From Roseateles violae (GTDB lineage Bacteria > Pseudomonadota > Gammaproteobacteria > Burkholderiales > Burkholderiaceae_C): a stretch of DNA of 64,000 nt. How positions within the stretch are numbered: position 1 is the first letter of the stretch; every line of letters starts with the position of its first letter. The notes under the pieces are model-generated. The model was not told the origin of the DNA. It did no database searches and was given only the letters and a program-made list of their open reading frames with translations. The stretch covers positions 1 through 64,000 of the forward strand of contig NZ_JAUHHC010000003.1 of the NCBI RefSeq assembly GCF_030410485.1, in the 5' to 3' direction. Below are positions 26,365 through 35,271 of this stretch, in pieces. The position numbers and the translations under genes are program-made.

Positions 26365-27336
26365 ATGGCCGTATTTACCGAAGTCACGCCCGACCAAGCA
26401 CAAGCGCTCCTCGATCGTCTGCGGCTGGGCCGCCTGCTGAGCCTGCGCGGCATCAAGGCCGGCATCGAGAACACCAATTACTTCGTCAGCGCCGAGGCCG
26501 GCGAGTTCGTGCTGACGCTGTTCGAGCGCCTGAGCTTCGAGCAGCTGCCCTTCTACCTGCAGCTGATGAAGCACCTGGCCGCGCGCGGTCTGGCGGTGCC
26601 CGATCCGCAGGCCGACGAGCAGGGCCAGATCCTGTTCGAGCTGAATGGCAAGCCGGCCGCCCTGGTCGACAAGCTGCGCGGCGGCCACCAGCTGGCGCCC
26701 GATGTCTTCCACTGCGAGCAGGTCGGCGCCGCGCTGGCGCGCATGCACCTGGCCGGCCAGGATTTCCCGCTGCACCAGCCGAATCTGCGCGGCCTGGCCT
26801 GGTGGACCGAGACGGTGCCGGTGGTGCTGCCCTTCCTCGCGCCCGAGCAGGCCGAGCTGATCAGCGCGGAGCTGGCCTTCCAGCAGCAGCTGGCCGCCTC
26901 GCAGACCCATGCCGAGCTGCCGCGCGGCCCCATCCACGCCGATCTGTTCCGCGACAACGTGATGTTCGAGGGGCTTCCCGGCCGCGAGCAGCTGAGCGGC
27001 TTCTTCGACTTCTATTTCGCCGGCGTCGACAGCTGGCTCTTCGATCTGGCCGTCTGCCTGAACGACTGGTGCATCGATCTGGATAGCGGCCGCCTGGACG
27101 AGACGCGCGCCGCCGCCTTCGTCGCCGCCTATGAGAAGGTGCGCCCCCTGAGCGGCGCCGAGCACCGGCTGCTGCCGGCGATGCTGCGCGCGGCGGCGCT
27201 GCGCTTCTGGATCTCGCGGCTGTGGGACTTCCATTTGCCGCGCGAGGCCTCGATGCTGAAACCCCATGACCCGGCCCATTTCGAGCGCGTGCTGCGCGAG
27301 CGCATCGCGCGCCCCTGGCATGCACTAAGCAGCTGA
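26365..27336 (+). CDS. thrB: Homoserine kinase, APH-fold type (ThrB1)
   Basis: A 323-residue kinase making O-phosphohomoserine for threonine synthesis. It belongs to the aminoglycoside-phosphotransferase fold type, not the GHMP type of enterics. Typical segments are the N-terminal MAVFTEVTPDQAQALLDR, KAGIENTNYFV, the FVLTLFERL strand, the catalytic loop GPIHADLFRDNVMFEG and the metal-binding GFFDFYFAG. The length and start match family members. Confidence 0.95.
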   Translation: MAVFTEVTPDQAQALLDRLRLGRLLSLRGIKAGIENTNYFVSAEAGEFVLTLFERLSFEQLPFYLQLMKHLAARGLAVPDPQADEQGQILFELNGKPAALVDKLRGGHQLAPDVFHCEQVGAALARMHLAGQDFPLHQPNLRGLAWWTETVPVVLPFLAPEQAELISAELAFQQQLAASQTHAELPRGPIHADLFRDNVMFEGLPGREQLSGFFDFYFAGVDSWLFDLAVCLNDWCIDLDSGRLDETRAAAFVAAYEKVRPLSGAEHRLLPAMLRAAALRFWISRLWDFHLPREASMLKPHDPAHFERVLRERIARPWHALSS

Positions 27337-27348
27337 GACCTCGCAGCC

Positions 27349-28218
27349 ATGAGCAGTCTTCCTCCCTCTCCTTCCGCGCCGCCGGGCGCGCCGGCACCGA
27401 GCACGGCGATGCTGCTGCATCTGCAGACGGTGCCGCCACGCAATGGCGGGCTGTGGATACGCCATGGCTTCAAGGTCTTCCAGCGCAAGCCGCTGGCGCT
27501 GACCGGCCTGCTGGCGATCTTCATCTTCGCCGCGATCGCGATGATGCTCCTGCCCTTCGTCGGCATCGTGCTGCTGTTGATGGCCTGGCCGCTGCTGTCG
27601 CTGGGCTTCATGCTGGCCACGCACCTGGTGCTGCAGAACCGCACGCCGACGGCGGCCGTCTACCTGGCTCCGCTGAAGCTGACGCGGCAGCGCCGCAATA
27701 CGCAGCTGCAACTGTGCGGTGCCTATGCGCTGGCGACGCTGCTGATCAGCCTGCTGTCCTCGGCGGTCGACGGCGGCAGCTTCGACGCGCTGCAGCGTCT
27801 GCTGGCCAGCGGCGCGCCGCCCGAGCAAGTGGCCGAGGCCGCGGCCGACCCGGCGCTGTTCTGGGGCGCGATGACGCGGCTGACGCTGGCGGCCCTGCTG
27901 TCGGTGCCCTTCTGGCATGCGCCGGCGTTGGTGCACTGGGGCGGCCAGGGGCTGATGCAATCGCTGTTCTCCAGCACCCTGGGCGTCTGGCGCAACAAGG
28001 GCGCCTTCGTCGTCAACTCGCTGCTGTGGAGCGCGTTGGTGATCGGCGCCGCCCTGCTCTGCAGCCTGCTGGGCGGCCTGCTGGGCGCGCCGCAATTGCT
28101 GCCGCTCTTGATCGCGCCGCTGGGCCTGGTGCTGTCGACGGTGTTCTACGCCTCGCTGTACTTCACCTTCGTCGACTGCTTCATGTTCGGCACCCCGCGC
28201 GAGCTGCCGCAGAGCTGA
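27349..28218 (+). CDS. BPSS1780-family integral membrane protein
   Basis: A 289-residue membrane protein of unknown function. A Pro/Ala-rich N-terminal stretch of about 25 residues precedes the family-typical LHLQTVPPRNGGLWIRHGFKVFQRKP. About six hydrophobic segments follow. The conserved FWHAPALVHWGGQG and GVWRNKGAFVVNSLLW blocks are present. It starts 12 bp after thrB and is likely co-transcribed with it. No enzyme motif is visible. Confidence 0.85.
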   Translation: MSSLPPSPSAPPGAPAPSTAMLLHLQTVPPRNGGLWIRHGFKVFQRKPLALTGLLAIFIFAAIAMMLLPFVGIVLLLMAWPLLSLGFMLATHLVLQNRTPTAAVYLAPLKLTRQRRNTQLQLCGAYALATLLISLLSSAVDGGSFDALQRLLASGAPPEQVAEAAADPALFWGAMTRLTLAALLSVPFWHAPALVHWGGQGLMQSLFSSTLGVWRNKGAFVVNSLLWSALVIGAALLCSLLGGLLGAPQLLPLLIAPLGLVLSTVFYASLYFTFVDCFMFGTPRELPQS

Positions 28219-28239
28219 TCGGGCGCTCTGCGCTCGGCG

Positions 28240-28273
28240 ATGTCACAGCGCTGACATTGGCGCTTCGCAGAAT
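28240..28273 (+). promoter_or_regulatory. Pho-box-like site and -10 element upstream of the PhoX-type gene
   Basis: ATGTCAC-AGCG-CTGACAT (28240-28257) has the two 7-mer units spaced by four bases that define a PhoB box, with 12 of 14 positions matching CTGTCAY-N4-CTGTCAT. Exactly 10 bp further on is a -10-like CAGAAT (28268-28273), the spacing known for PhoB-activated promoters. The start codon follows at 28302. The same 18 bp also contain the dyad ATGTCA-N6-TGACAT, so another dimeric regulator is not excluded. Confidence 0.6.
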
Positions 28274-28301
28274 GCGCCCGCTAACTCAAGCGGAGCATTC
28301 G

Positions 28302-30533
28302 ATGAGCATCACGAAGAACAGCCAAGCCCTGCCCGGCGACAGCGCCTGCAGCTACGACGACGACGCGATCGTCAACCCCAGCGCCAACCAACACATCGAC
28401 GACATCCTGGCGCTGCGCCTGAGCCGCCGCCAGACGCTGATGGGCGGCATCAGCACGACGGCCGCCGCGCTGCTGGGCGGCGTCTCGCTGGCCGCCTGCG
28501 GGGGCGGCGACGACACGGTGACCGCCGCGCCGGCCCCGGCACCAACGCCCGCCCCGGCCCCGGCCGCGCCCAAGCTCGGCTTCCCCGCCGTCGCCAAGAA
28601 CAAGAACGATCTGGTCACCGTGCCGGAGGGCTACCAGGTGAGCATCCTGCATGCGCTGGGCGACCCGCTGCACTACGGCGACGAATCGTGGAAGGACGAC
28701 GGCAGCGAGAGCGCCGACTCCTACAAGCGCCGCATCGGCGACGGCCACGACGGCATGTACTGGTTCGGCCTCTCGGAGGCCGGCGCCTACCAGGCCGACC
28801 GCTCGGACCGCGGCCTCTTGTGCGTCAACCACGAGTACGTGGTCGCGCCCTACGGCCTGCACCCGGCCGGCCGCGCCGCCGGCGCCGCGCGCAATGCGGC
28901 CGAGGTCGAGAAGGAGATCTACGCGCATGGCGTCAGCGTCGCCGAGGTCAAGCGCGATGCCGGCGGCACCGGCATGAGCATGGTGCGCGGCTCGCGCTTC
29001 AACCGCCGCATCACCTCGGCCACGGTGATGGACTTCGCCGGCCCGGCGCGCGGCGCGGCCATGCTGGCGACCAAGTTCTCCGGCACCGCGACACAGACGC
29101 GCGGCACCAACAACAACTGCGCCAATGGCTACACGCCCTGGGGCACCTATCTGACCTGCGAGGAGAACTACCTCAATGTGATCAGCCGCGCGGCCGGCGA
29201 CGAGGCGCTGCGCACGGCCAAGGAGAACGCCAGCCTGGCCCGCTACGGCCTGCCGCCCAACCGCAAGAGCCCCTATCTGTGGGAGACGGCCGGCAGCGAC
29301 GATCTGTTCGCGCGCTGGAATTCCTCGGTCACCGGGGCGACGGCGGCCGACGACTACCGCAACACCATCAACACCTTCGGCTGGGTGGTCGAGATCGACC
29401 CCTTCGCCCCCGACTCGGTGCCGGCCAAGCGCACGGCCCTGGGCCGCTTCAACCACGAGGGCGCCTGGCCCGCCCCGGCCGTCGCGGGCAAGCCCGTCGT
29501 CATCTACCAGGGCGACGATTCGCGCAACGAGTACATCTACAAATTCGTCTCCAAGGCCCTGTGGGACACGGCCGACGTCGGCAAGGGCCTGACGGCCGGC
29601 GCCAAGTACCTGGACGAGGGCACGCTCTATGTCGCCCGCTTCAACGCCGACGGCAGCGGCGAATGGCTGGAGCTCGCTTATGGCAAGAACGGCCTCGACG
29701 GGACGAACGCCGCCTACCCCTTCGTCGACCAGGCCGATGTGCTGATCAACGCCCGGCTGGCCGCCGACAAGCTGGGCGCCACCAAGATGGACCGCCCCGA
29801 ATGGGGCGCCGTCAATCCGCTCAACGGCGAGGTCTATATGACCCTGACCAACAACAGCAACCGCGTCGCGCTGAGCGCCACGCCGAGCGGCAGCCAGCTG
29901 AAGCCCGACGCCGCCAATCCGCGCTATTACGAGGACCTGAAGGGGACGACTTCGCAAAAGGGCAATCCGAACGGCCACATCATCCGCTGGCGCGAGGACG
30001 CGGCGAGCGTCACCAAGTTCGCCTGGGACATCTATCTGTTCGGCGCGCAGTCGGACGCCGCGGCCGACGTGAACCTGTCGGGCCTGAGCGACGTCAACGA
30101 CTTCTCCAGCCCCGACGGTCTGTATTTCGACAAGCGCGGCATGCTGTGGGTGCAGACCGACGACGGCGCCTACACCGACGTCACCAACTGCATGATGCTG
30201 GCCGCGGTGCCGGGCAAGGTCGGCGACGGCGGCGCGGCGGCGGCCGCAGGCGGCACGGCAACCATCAAGGGCGCCAGCGCGACGGCCGATACGGTGCGCC
30301 GCTTCCTGGTCGGCCCCAAGGAATGCGAAATCACCGGCATCGCCATGACGCCGGACCACAAGACCCTGTTCTTCAACGTCCAGCACCCGGGCGAGGACAG
30401 CGCGCCCGACTGGGCGGCCAAGAGCTACGGCAGCTACTGGCCGGCCAGCCAGACCGATACGGCCGCGAAGAAGCGCCCGCGCTCGGCGACGGTGGTGGTC
30501 ACGCGCAAGGACGGCGGGGAGATCGGGGTCTGA
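28302..30533 (+). CDS. PhoX-type (DUF839) alkaline phosphatase family lipoprotein, Tat-exported
   Basis: A 743-residue exported protein of the PhoX/DUF839 family (calcium/iron-dependent phosphatases or related beta-propeller proteins). A 40-residue polar N-extension precedes a twin-arginine motif SRRQTL (41-46), a hydrophobic segment and a lipobox-like LAAC (63-66), then a Pro/Ala linker (76-92). The catalytic domain has GLLCVNHEYV, TPWGTYLTCEENY, LGRFNHEGA, GAVNPLNGEVYMTLTNNS, NDFSSPDGLYFDKRGMLW and RRFLVGPKECEITGIAMTPD. The ATG at 28302 follows GGAG. The Pho-box-like promoter suggests induction by phosphate starvation. Some members lack phosphatase activity, so the enzyme call is by family. 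Confidence 0.85.
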   Translation: MSITKNSQALPGDSACSYDDDAIVNPSANQHIDDILALRLSRRQTLMGGISTTAAALLGGVSLAACGGGDDTVTAAPAPAPTPAPAPAAPKLGFPAVAKNKNDLVTVPEGYQVSILHALGDPLHYGDESWKDDGSESADSYKRRIGDGHDGMYWFGLSEAGAYQADRSDRGLLCVNHEYVVAPYGLHPAGRAAGAARNAAEVEKEIYAHGVSVAEVKRDAGGTGMSMVRGSRFNRRITSATVMDFAGPARGAAMLATKFSGTATQTRGTNNNCANGYTPWGTYLTCEENYLNVISRAAGDEALRTAKENASLARYGLPPNRKSPYLWETAGSDDLFARWNSSVTGATAADDYRNTINTFGWVVEIDPFAPDSVPAKRTALGRFNHEGAWPAPAVAGKPVVIYQGDDSRNEYIYKFVSKALWDTADVGKGLTAGAKYLDEGTLYVARFNADGSGEWLELAYGKNGLDGTNAAYPFVDQADVLINARLAADKLGATKMDRPEWGAVNPLNGEVYMTLTNNSNRVALSATPSGSQLKPDAANPRYYEDLKGTTSQKGNPNGHIIRWREDAASVTKFAWDIYLFGAQSDAAADVNLSGLSDVNDFSSPDGLYFDKRGMLWVQTDDGAYTDVTNCMMLAAVPGKVGDGGAAAAAGGTATIKGASATADTVRRFLVGPKECEITGIAMTPDHKTLFFNVQHPGEDSAPDWAAKSYGSYWPASQTDTAAKKRPRSATVVVTRKDGGEIGV

Positions 30534-30586
30534 GTGCTTGCTTGTGCCGCGGTAAGGGGCCGCCGGGAACTCGCTCGTAGCCAGCA

Positions 30587-30631
30587 AGGTTCACGCTCGG
30601 CGGGCGGCGTCGCCGCCCGCCGCGGCAACCT
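30587..30631. terminator. Large hairpin between convergent PhoX-type and VOC genes
   Basis: A perfect 10-bp stem GGCGGGCGGC-GTC-GCCGCCCGCC (30599-30621) is extended outward by AGGTT (30587-30591) and AACCT (30627-30631). It has no T tract, so it may be a Rho-assisted or bidirectional end structure, because it lies between two convergent genes. The rest of the 30534-30686 gap shows only weaker dyads. Confidence 0.5.
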
Positions 30632-30686
30632 CGCCGCTCAGACGACCGAGCCGGCGTAGCTCGCGAGGGTCGGCCCCAGCGACGAG

Positions 30687-31058
30687 TTAAGCCCGTGGCT
30701 GCTCATAAATTTGCAGCTGGTTGCCAGATGGGTCCTGGAGCGTGGCAAGCGTTCCTCCCCAAAACTGCTTCTCCGGCACGCCACTGAATGACACACCGCG
30801 CGAACGCAGATCCTCATATGCGGCTTGGACGCTGCGCACTTCGAAGGAAAGGCCGGTGAAGCGCCCGACGAGATCGCCGTCCTCCTGGGGGGCGTCAGCA
30901 GGCACCTCCTCAACGACAAGCGTCGCAGAGCCAGCATCAAAGACGCAGTAGCCATACGACTCGCCGTCCGCCTTGATGCGAAGGCCAAGCACGCCTCCGT
31001 AGAAACTCTTGGCACCGGCAATGTCTTGAACAAAGACCCGCGGGGTATTGAGATTCAT
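30687..31058 (-). CDS. VOC (glyoxalase/bleomycin resistance) family protein
   Basis: A 123-residue vicinal-oxygen-chelate fold protein. It begins MNLNTPRVFVQDIAGAKSFY and shows FYGGVLGLRIK, CVFDAGSATLVVEEV, GLSFEVRSVQAAYEDLRSRGV and the terminal FWGGTLATLQDPSGNQLQIYE. The two beta-alpha-beta-beta-beta modules are complete. Metal ligands and substrate cannot be assigned. It stands alone: 222 bp separate it from uvrD upstream, and no partner gene follows. That upstream gap has a small TGCGT-AAGCG-ACGCA hairpin near uvrD but no gene. Confidence 0.87.
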   Translation of the reverse strand: MNLNTPRVFVQDIAGAKSFYGGVLGLRIKADGESYGYCVFDAGSATLVVEEVPADAPQEDGDLVGRFTGLSFEVRSVQAAYEDLRSRGVSFSGVPEKQFWGGTLATLQDPSGNQLQIYEQPRA

Positions 31059-31280
31059 GTCGGTGCTTCCTGACGGGTTCGAGGCTTGACGAACCGGCTC
31101 AGCGGTCTGCGAAGCAGCCCGCCGAATCCAAGTTGGGCTCGCGCCTAAACAAGCGCATGAAGCCGAATTCTGAACGGGCTTGGCCCAGGGCTTGCTCGGT
31201 AGCAACCCCGGTGAAGCATCCTTCTGTTGGGGGGATGCGTCGCTTACGCAGTCGCCTCCCCGCGGGGCCAGGCACCGACG

Positions 31281-33731
31281 TCAATCGATCGGCGTTAGCT
31301 TGGCAACGCTGAGCGCCAGCCACTTCAGCCCATGCCGCCCGAAGTTCACCTGCGCCCGCGCGTCCTGGCCCTTGCCTTCCAAGGTCACCAGCACGCCTTC
31401 GCCGAACTTGGTGTGGAACACGCCCTTGCCGACGCGCAGGCCGCCGTGCTCGTCGTCGACCTTCTTGACCATCGCGGCCGGCACCGGCGGCTCGACCCAG
31501 GCGGCCTTCTGCGGGTTGCTGTTCCAGGCCGGGCGATTGCCGGCGCCGACCATGGACTTCAGGCCCGAGCCGCGCGACCAGGCGTCCTGGTACTCCTTGG
31601 CATAGCCGGACCCGAAGCCCTGGTTCTTCGGCGTCAGCCATTTCAGCGCGCTCTCGGGCAGCTCGTCGAAGAAGCGGCTCTTGATGTTGTAGCGGGTCTG
31701 GCCGTGCAGCATGCGCGTCTGGCAGAAGCTCAGGTAAAGCCGCTGGCGCGCGCGCGTGATCGCCACATACATCAGGCGCCGCTCCTCCTCCAGCCCGTCG
31801 CTGTCGGACAGCGAGTTCTCGTGCGGGAACAGGCCCTCCTCCAGGCCGGTGATGAAGACGGCGTCGAACTCCAGGCCCTTGGCCGAGTGCACCGTCATCA
31901 GCTGGATCGCATCCTGGCCGGCCTGGGCCTGGTTGTCGCCGGCCTCCAGCGCCGCATGGGTCAGGAAGGCGGCCAGCGGCGAGATGATCTCGCCCGTCTC
32001 CGCATCGGGTGTCACGGCGGCCTGGGCGACCGCCGCCGGCAGACCCTCGGCCCGACCATCAGATAGCGTACCCGGCGACAGCTCGTCGACCGGCAGCGCG
32101 ACCGCATCGCGGCCGAAGCCCTCCTGCGTGACGAAGGCCTCGGCGGCATTGATCAGTTCGCCCAGGTTCTCCAGCCGCTCGGCGCCGTCCTTGTCATTGC
32201 GGTAGAACTCGTTCAGGCCCGAGGTCTCCAGCACCTCCTCGATGATCTTGCGCAGGTTCAGGCCCTGGGTCAGGTTGCGGGTCGAGTCGACCAGATTCGC
32301 GAAGCCGGCCAGCTTGGCGCCGGCCGCGCCGGCGACGGCGCCGACGCTCTGGTAGAGGCTGCGGCCGCTGCTGCGCGCCGCGTCCTGCAGGAGTTCGATC
32401 GTGCGCGCGCCGATGCCGCGCGCCGGGAAGTTGACGACACGCAGAAAGCTGGTGTCGTCGTGCGGGTTCTCGATCAGGCGCAGATAGGCCAGCGCGTCCT
32501 TCACCTCCTTGCGCTCGAAGAAGCGCAGGCCGCCGTAGACGCGATAAGGGATACCGGCATTGAACAGCGCCGACTCGATCACCCGCGACTGCGCATTGCT
32601 GCGGTAGAGCACGGCGATCTCGGCGCGCGCGATGCCGCCGCGGTGCAGCGCCTGCGCCTCCTCGATCAGCCACTGCGCCTCGGCGAAGTCGCTGGCCTGC
32701 TCGTAGACGCGCACCGGCTCTCCGGGGCCGGCCTCGGTGCGCAAGGTCTTGCCCAGGCGCTTGCTGTTGCGGCTGATCAGTTCGTTGGCGGCGTCGAGGA
32801 TGTTGCCGAAGCTGCGGTAGTTCTGCTCCAGCTTGATGACGTTGCGCACCCGGTACTCGCGCTCGAAGTCGGCCATATTGCCGACCCGCGCGCCGCGGAA
32901 GGCGTAGATGCTCTGGTCGTCGTCGCCGACGGCCAGCACGCTCTGCCCGCTGCCGCCCGCATTGCCCGGTGGGGCGAACATCTTCAGCCAGGCGTACTGC
33001 AGCTTGTTGGTGTCCTGGAACTCGTCGACCAGGATGTGGCGGAAGCGCTGCTGGTAATGCTGGCGCAGCGCCAGGTTGTCGCGCAGCAGTTCGTAGGAGC
33101 GCAGCATCAGCTCGGCGAAGTCGACCACGCCCTCGCGCGCGCACTGGTCCTCGTAGGCCTGGTAGATCGCGACCTGGGTCTTGGTCTGCTCGTCCCAGGC
33201 CTCGATATCGCCGGGGCGCTGGCCATCCTCCTTGGCACCGGCGATGAACCAGGACACCTGCTTGGGCACGTAGCGCTCCTCGTCCAGCTTCATCGCCTTG
33301 ATCACCCGCTTGATCGCCGAGACGGTGTCGCTGGCGTCGAGGATCTGGAAGCCCTGCGGCAGGCCGGCCAGCTTCCAGTGCGCGCGCAGGAAGCGGTTGC
33401 ACAGGCCGTGGAAGGTGCCGATCCACATGCCGCGCACATTGACCGGCAGCATGGTCGTCAGCCGGGTGATCATCTCCTTGGCCGCCTTGTTGGTGAAGGT
33501 CACCGCCATCACGCCGCCGGGCGACACCTGGCCGGTCTGCAAGAGCCAGGCGATGCGGGTCGTCAGCACGCGCGTCTTGCCCGAACCGGCGCCGGCCAGG
33601 ATCAGCGCCGGCTCGGCCGGCGCGGTGACGGCCGCGTACTGCTCGGGGTTCAGGTTCTTCAGCAGGCCGGTCTGCGGCGCGGCAACGGCAGCGGGCGCGC
33701 CGAACAGATCGTCAGAGGGGTGGGAATTCAT
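31281..33731 (-). CDS. uvrD: UvrD/PcrA-type superfamily 1 DNA helicase
   Basis: An 816-residue 3'-5' helicase for excision and mismatch repair. SF1 motifs are all visible: LNPEQYAAVTAP (Q motif), ILAGAGSGKTRVLT (I), VMAVTFTNKAAKEM (Ia), ILVDEFQDTNKLQY (II), LAVGDDDQSIYAFRGA (III), VIKLEQNYRS (IV), LMTVHSAKGLEFDAVF (V) and EERRLMYVAITRAR (VI). The C-terminal Tudor-like tail (HTKFGEGVLVTLEGKG) is typical of UvrD/PcrA. The start at 33731 is 40 bp from a divergent acetyltransferase gene. Confidence 0.94.
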   Translation of the reverse strand: MNSHPSDDLFGAPAAVAAPQTGLLKNLNPEQYAAVTAPAEPALILAGAGSGKTRVLTTRIAWLLQTGQVSPGGVMAVTFTNKAAKEMITRLTTMLPVNVRGMWIGTFHGLCNRFLRAHWKLAGLPQGFQILDASDTVSAIKRVIKAMKLDEERYVPKQVSWFIAGAKEDGQRPGDIEAWDEQTKTQVAIYQAYEDQCAREGVVDFAELMLRSYELLRDNLALRQHYQQRFRHILVDEFQDTNKLQYAWLKMFAPPGNAGGSGQSVLAVGDDDQSIYAFRGARVGNMADFEREYRVRNVIKLEQNYRSFGNILDAANELISRNSKRLGKTLRTEAGPGEPVRVYEQASDFAEAQWLIEEAQALHRGGIARAEIAVLYRSNAQSRVIESALFNAGIPYRVYGGLRFFERKEVKDALAYLRLIENPHDDTSFLRVVNFPARGIGARTIELLQDAARSSGRSLYQSVGAVAGAAGAKLAGFANLVDSTRNLTQGLNLRKIIEEVLETSGLNEFYRNDKDGAERLENLGELINAAEAFVTQEGFGRDAVALPVDELSPGTLSDGRAEGLPAAVAQAAVTPDAETGEIISPLAAFLTHAALEAGDNQAQAGQDAIQLMTVHSAKGLEFDAVFITGLEEGLFPHENSLSDSDGLEEERRLMYVAITRARQRLYLSFCQTRMLHGQTRYNIKSRFFDELPESALKWLTPKNQGFGSGYAKEYQDAWSRGSGLKSMVGAGNRPAWNSNPQKAAWVEPPVPAAMVKKVDDEHGGLRVGKGVFHTKFGEGVLVTLEGKGQDARAQVNFGRHGLKWLALSVAKLTPID

Positions 33732-33771
33732 CCAGGCATTTTACGGAGCCGGCTTTTGGTCAAATGGCGGC

Positions 33772-34311
33772 ATGTCCATGCAGAGCCCTCCGACGCCGGC
33801 CGCCGCCGCGGTCACGCTACGCCCGCCCGCCCCCGGCGACATCGGCTGGATCGTCGCCCGCCATGGCCAGCTCTATGCCGCCGAGTTCGGCTGGGATCTC
33901 GGCTTCGAGGCCCTGGTCGCGACGATCGCCGGCCGCCTCGCCCAGCGGCTGGACCCCGCGCGCGAAGCCTGCTGGATCGCCGAGCGCGGGGGCGAGCGCC
34001 TCGGCTGCGTCTGCCTGGTCCAGGCTCGCGACGAGGGCAGCGACGCGCCCGAGGCCGGCGTCGCCCAGCTGCGCCTGCTGCTGGTCGAACCCTCGGCCCG
34101 CGGCCTGGGTCTCGGCCGGCGGCTGGTCCGGCATTGCAGCGATTTCGCCCGCCGGGCCGACTACCGCCGCATCCGGCTGTGGACGAACAGCCTGCTGCTG
34201 GCCGCCCGCGGCATCTACGCGGCCGAGGGCTATATCCTCGTCGGCAGCGAATCGCACCACAGCTTCGGCCAGGACCTGGTCGGCGAAATCTGGGAGCTGG
34301 ATCTGCAATGA
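33772..34311 (+). CDS. GNAT-family N-acetyltransferase
   Basis: A 179-residue acetyltransferase. It has the acetyl-CoA-binding motif A (LRLLLVEPSARGLGLGRRLVRHCSDFARR), motif B (IRLWTNSLLLAARGIYAAEGYILV) and an N-terminal TLRPPAPGDIGWIVARHG that resembles the acetyltransferase part of some MarR-GNAT fusions (HGQLYAAEFGWD). Substrate unknown. The frame is open further upstream inside uvrD antisense, but the ATG at 33772 is the sensible start. Its stop overlaps the ychJ start (ATGA, 34308-34311). Confidence 0.88.
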   Translation: MSMQSPPTPAAAAVTLRPPAPGDIGWIVARHGQLYAAEFGWDLGFEALVATIAGRLAQRLDPAREACWIAERGGERLGCVCLVQARDEGSDAPEAGVAQLRLLLVEPSARGLGLGRRLVRHCSDFARRADYRRIRLWTNSLLLAARGIYAAEGYILVGSESHHSFGQDLVGEIWELDLQ

Positions 34312-34712
34312 CGATGACGAGCAGTGCCGCCTGCCCCTGCGGCAGCGGCCGGATCTACGAAGCCTGCTGCGGCCGCTGGCACCAGGACTTTGCCGCCGGT
34401 CTGGGCCTGCGCGCCCCGGATGCCGAGGCGCTGATGCGCTCGCGTTACAGCGCCTACGTGCTGGACAAGCTGGACTACCTGCTGGCCAGCTGGCATCCGA
34501 GCACACGGCCGGCAAGCCTGGCGCCCAATGAGCCGGGCCTGCGTTGGCTGGGGCTGGAGGTGAAAAGGCATTGTCAGCAGGACGCCGACCATGCGACGGT
34601 GGAGTTTGTCGCCCGCGGCAAGATGGGCGGGCGCGCCCATCGCCTGCACGAGATCAGCCGCTTCGTGCGCGAGGACGGCGCCTGGCTCTATGTCGACGGC
34701 GACGTCGACTGA
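34308..34712 (+). CDS. ychJ: YchJ-family SEC-C motif protein (UPF0225)
   Basis: A 134-residue protein of the YchJ family. The N-terminal zinc-binding SEC-C-like motif is ACPCGSGRIYEACCGRWH, followed by the NTF2-like domain: AEALMRSRYSAYVLDKLDYLLASWHPSTRP and FVARGKMGGRAHRLHEISRF. Function unknown. It is translationally coupled to the upstream acetyltransferase and converges on a membrane protein gene. Confidence 0.9.
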   Translation: MTMTSSAACPCGSGRIYEACCGRWHQDFAAGLGLRAPDAEALMRSRYSAYVLDKLDYLLASWHPSTRPASLAPNEPGLRWLGLEVKRHCQQDADHATVEFVARGKMGGRAHRLHEISRFVREDGAWLYVDGDVD

Positions 34713-34719
34713 GCGCTGA

Positions 34720-35115
34720 TCAGGCGAATTCCTGCCGCACGTCCAGCGAGCTGAGTTGGCGCAGCGGCCAGATCAGCGCGGCGCTGATCGCCAGGCTCAG
34801 GATCGCCAGGCCCAGGCTCGAGTCGGTCAGCCAGGGCAAGGCCGGCAGCGCCAGCATCAAGAGGCCCAGCAGCGCCACCGACAGACGGCGGCCCCACTCG
34901 TAGCGGCGCAGCAGGCCCTGGCCGCTGGTCAGCGCCAGCAGCGAGGCAATCGCCAGCTCGGCCAGGGTCAGCAGGCTCAGCGCGTCGTGGCCGGCCGCGG
35001 CGAAGCTGGCCAGATAGCCCAGGAAGGCGAGCCCGGCGAGGCCGAACGCCATCAGCAGCCAGGCGATCGCGCTGACCCAGGGCGAGCGGTGTCCGACGTG
35101 GAGAATCTGCGGCAT
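34720..35115 (-). CDS. Small membrane protein of unknown function
   Basis: A 131-residue protein with four hydrophobic segments (about 14-36, 45-66, 77-95 and 98-118) and short charged ends. I do not recognise a family. The ATG at 35115 has GGGAG seven bases upstream (GGGAGTTGAAC), which decides the start even though the frame is open further. It stands alone on the minus strand between convergent ychJ and divergent truC. Confidence 0.72.
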   Translation of the reverse strand: MPQILHVGHRSPWVSAIAWLLMAFGLAGLAFLGYLASFAAAGHDALSLLTLAELAIASLLALTSGQGLLRRYEWGRRLSVALLGLLMLALPALPWLTDSSLGLAILSLAISAALIWPLRQLSSLDVRQEFA

Positions 35116-35271
35116 GTTCAACTCCCGAAAAAAGCAAGGACTGCTGGTTTGCCTGCACATCATGCGCGCGGCCTGTGACAGGATTTTTTCGGTCGGCGGC
35201 GCCGCTGTCATTCCCCCCTGAGGAGGGGAAGCCCCGTATTCATCGGCATTCGGTAAGAGTTCACAAGCCTC

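Noticed and set aside
30687-31280. The VOC gene and its upstream gap as a horizontally acquired island
   Set aside because: It looked slightly less GC-rich by eye, but sampled 60-base blocks (about 60-68% G+C) overlap the values in housekeeping genes such as thrB, and no repeats or integrase flank it.
35171-35190. CCTG-TGA-CAGG followed by ATTTTTT before truC as a terminator
   Set aside because: The stem has only four base pairs and no plus-strand gene lies upstream. It is too weak to call.
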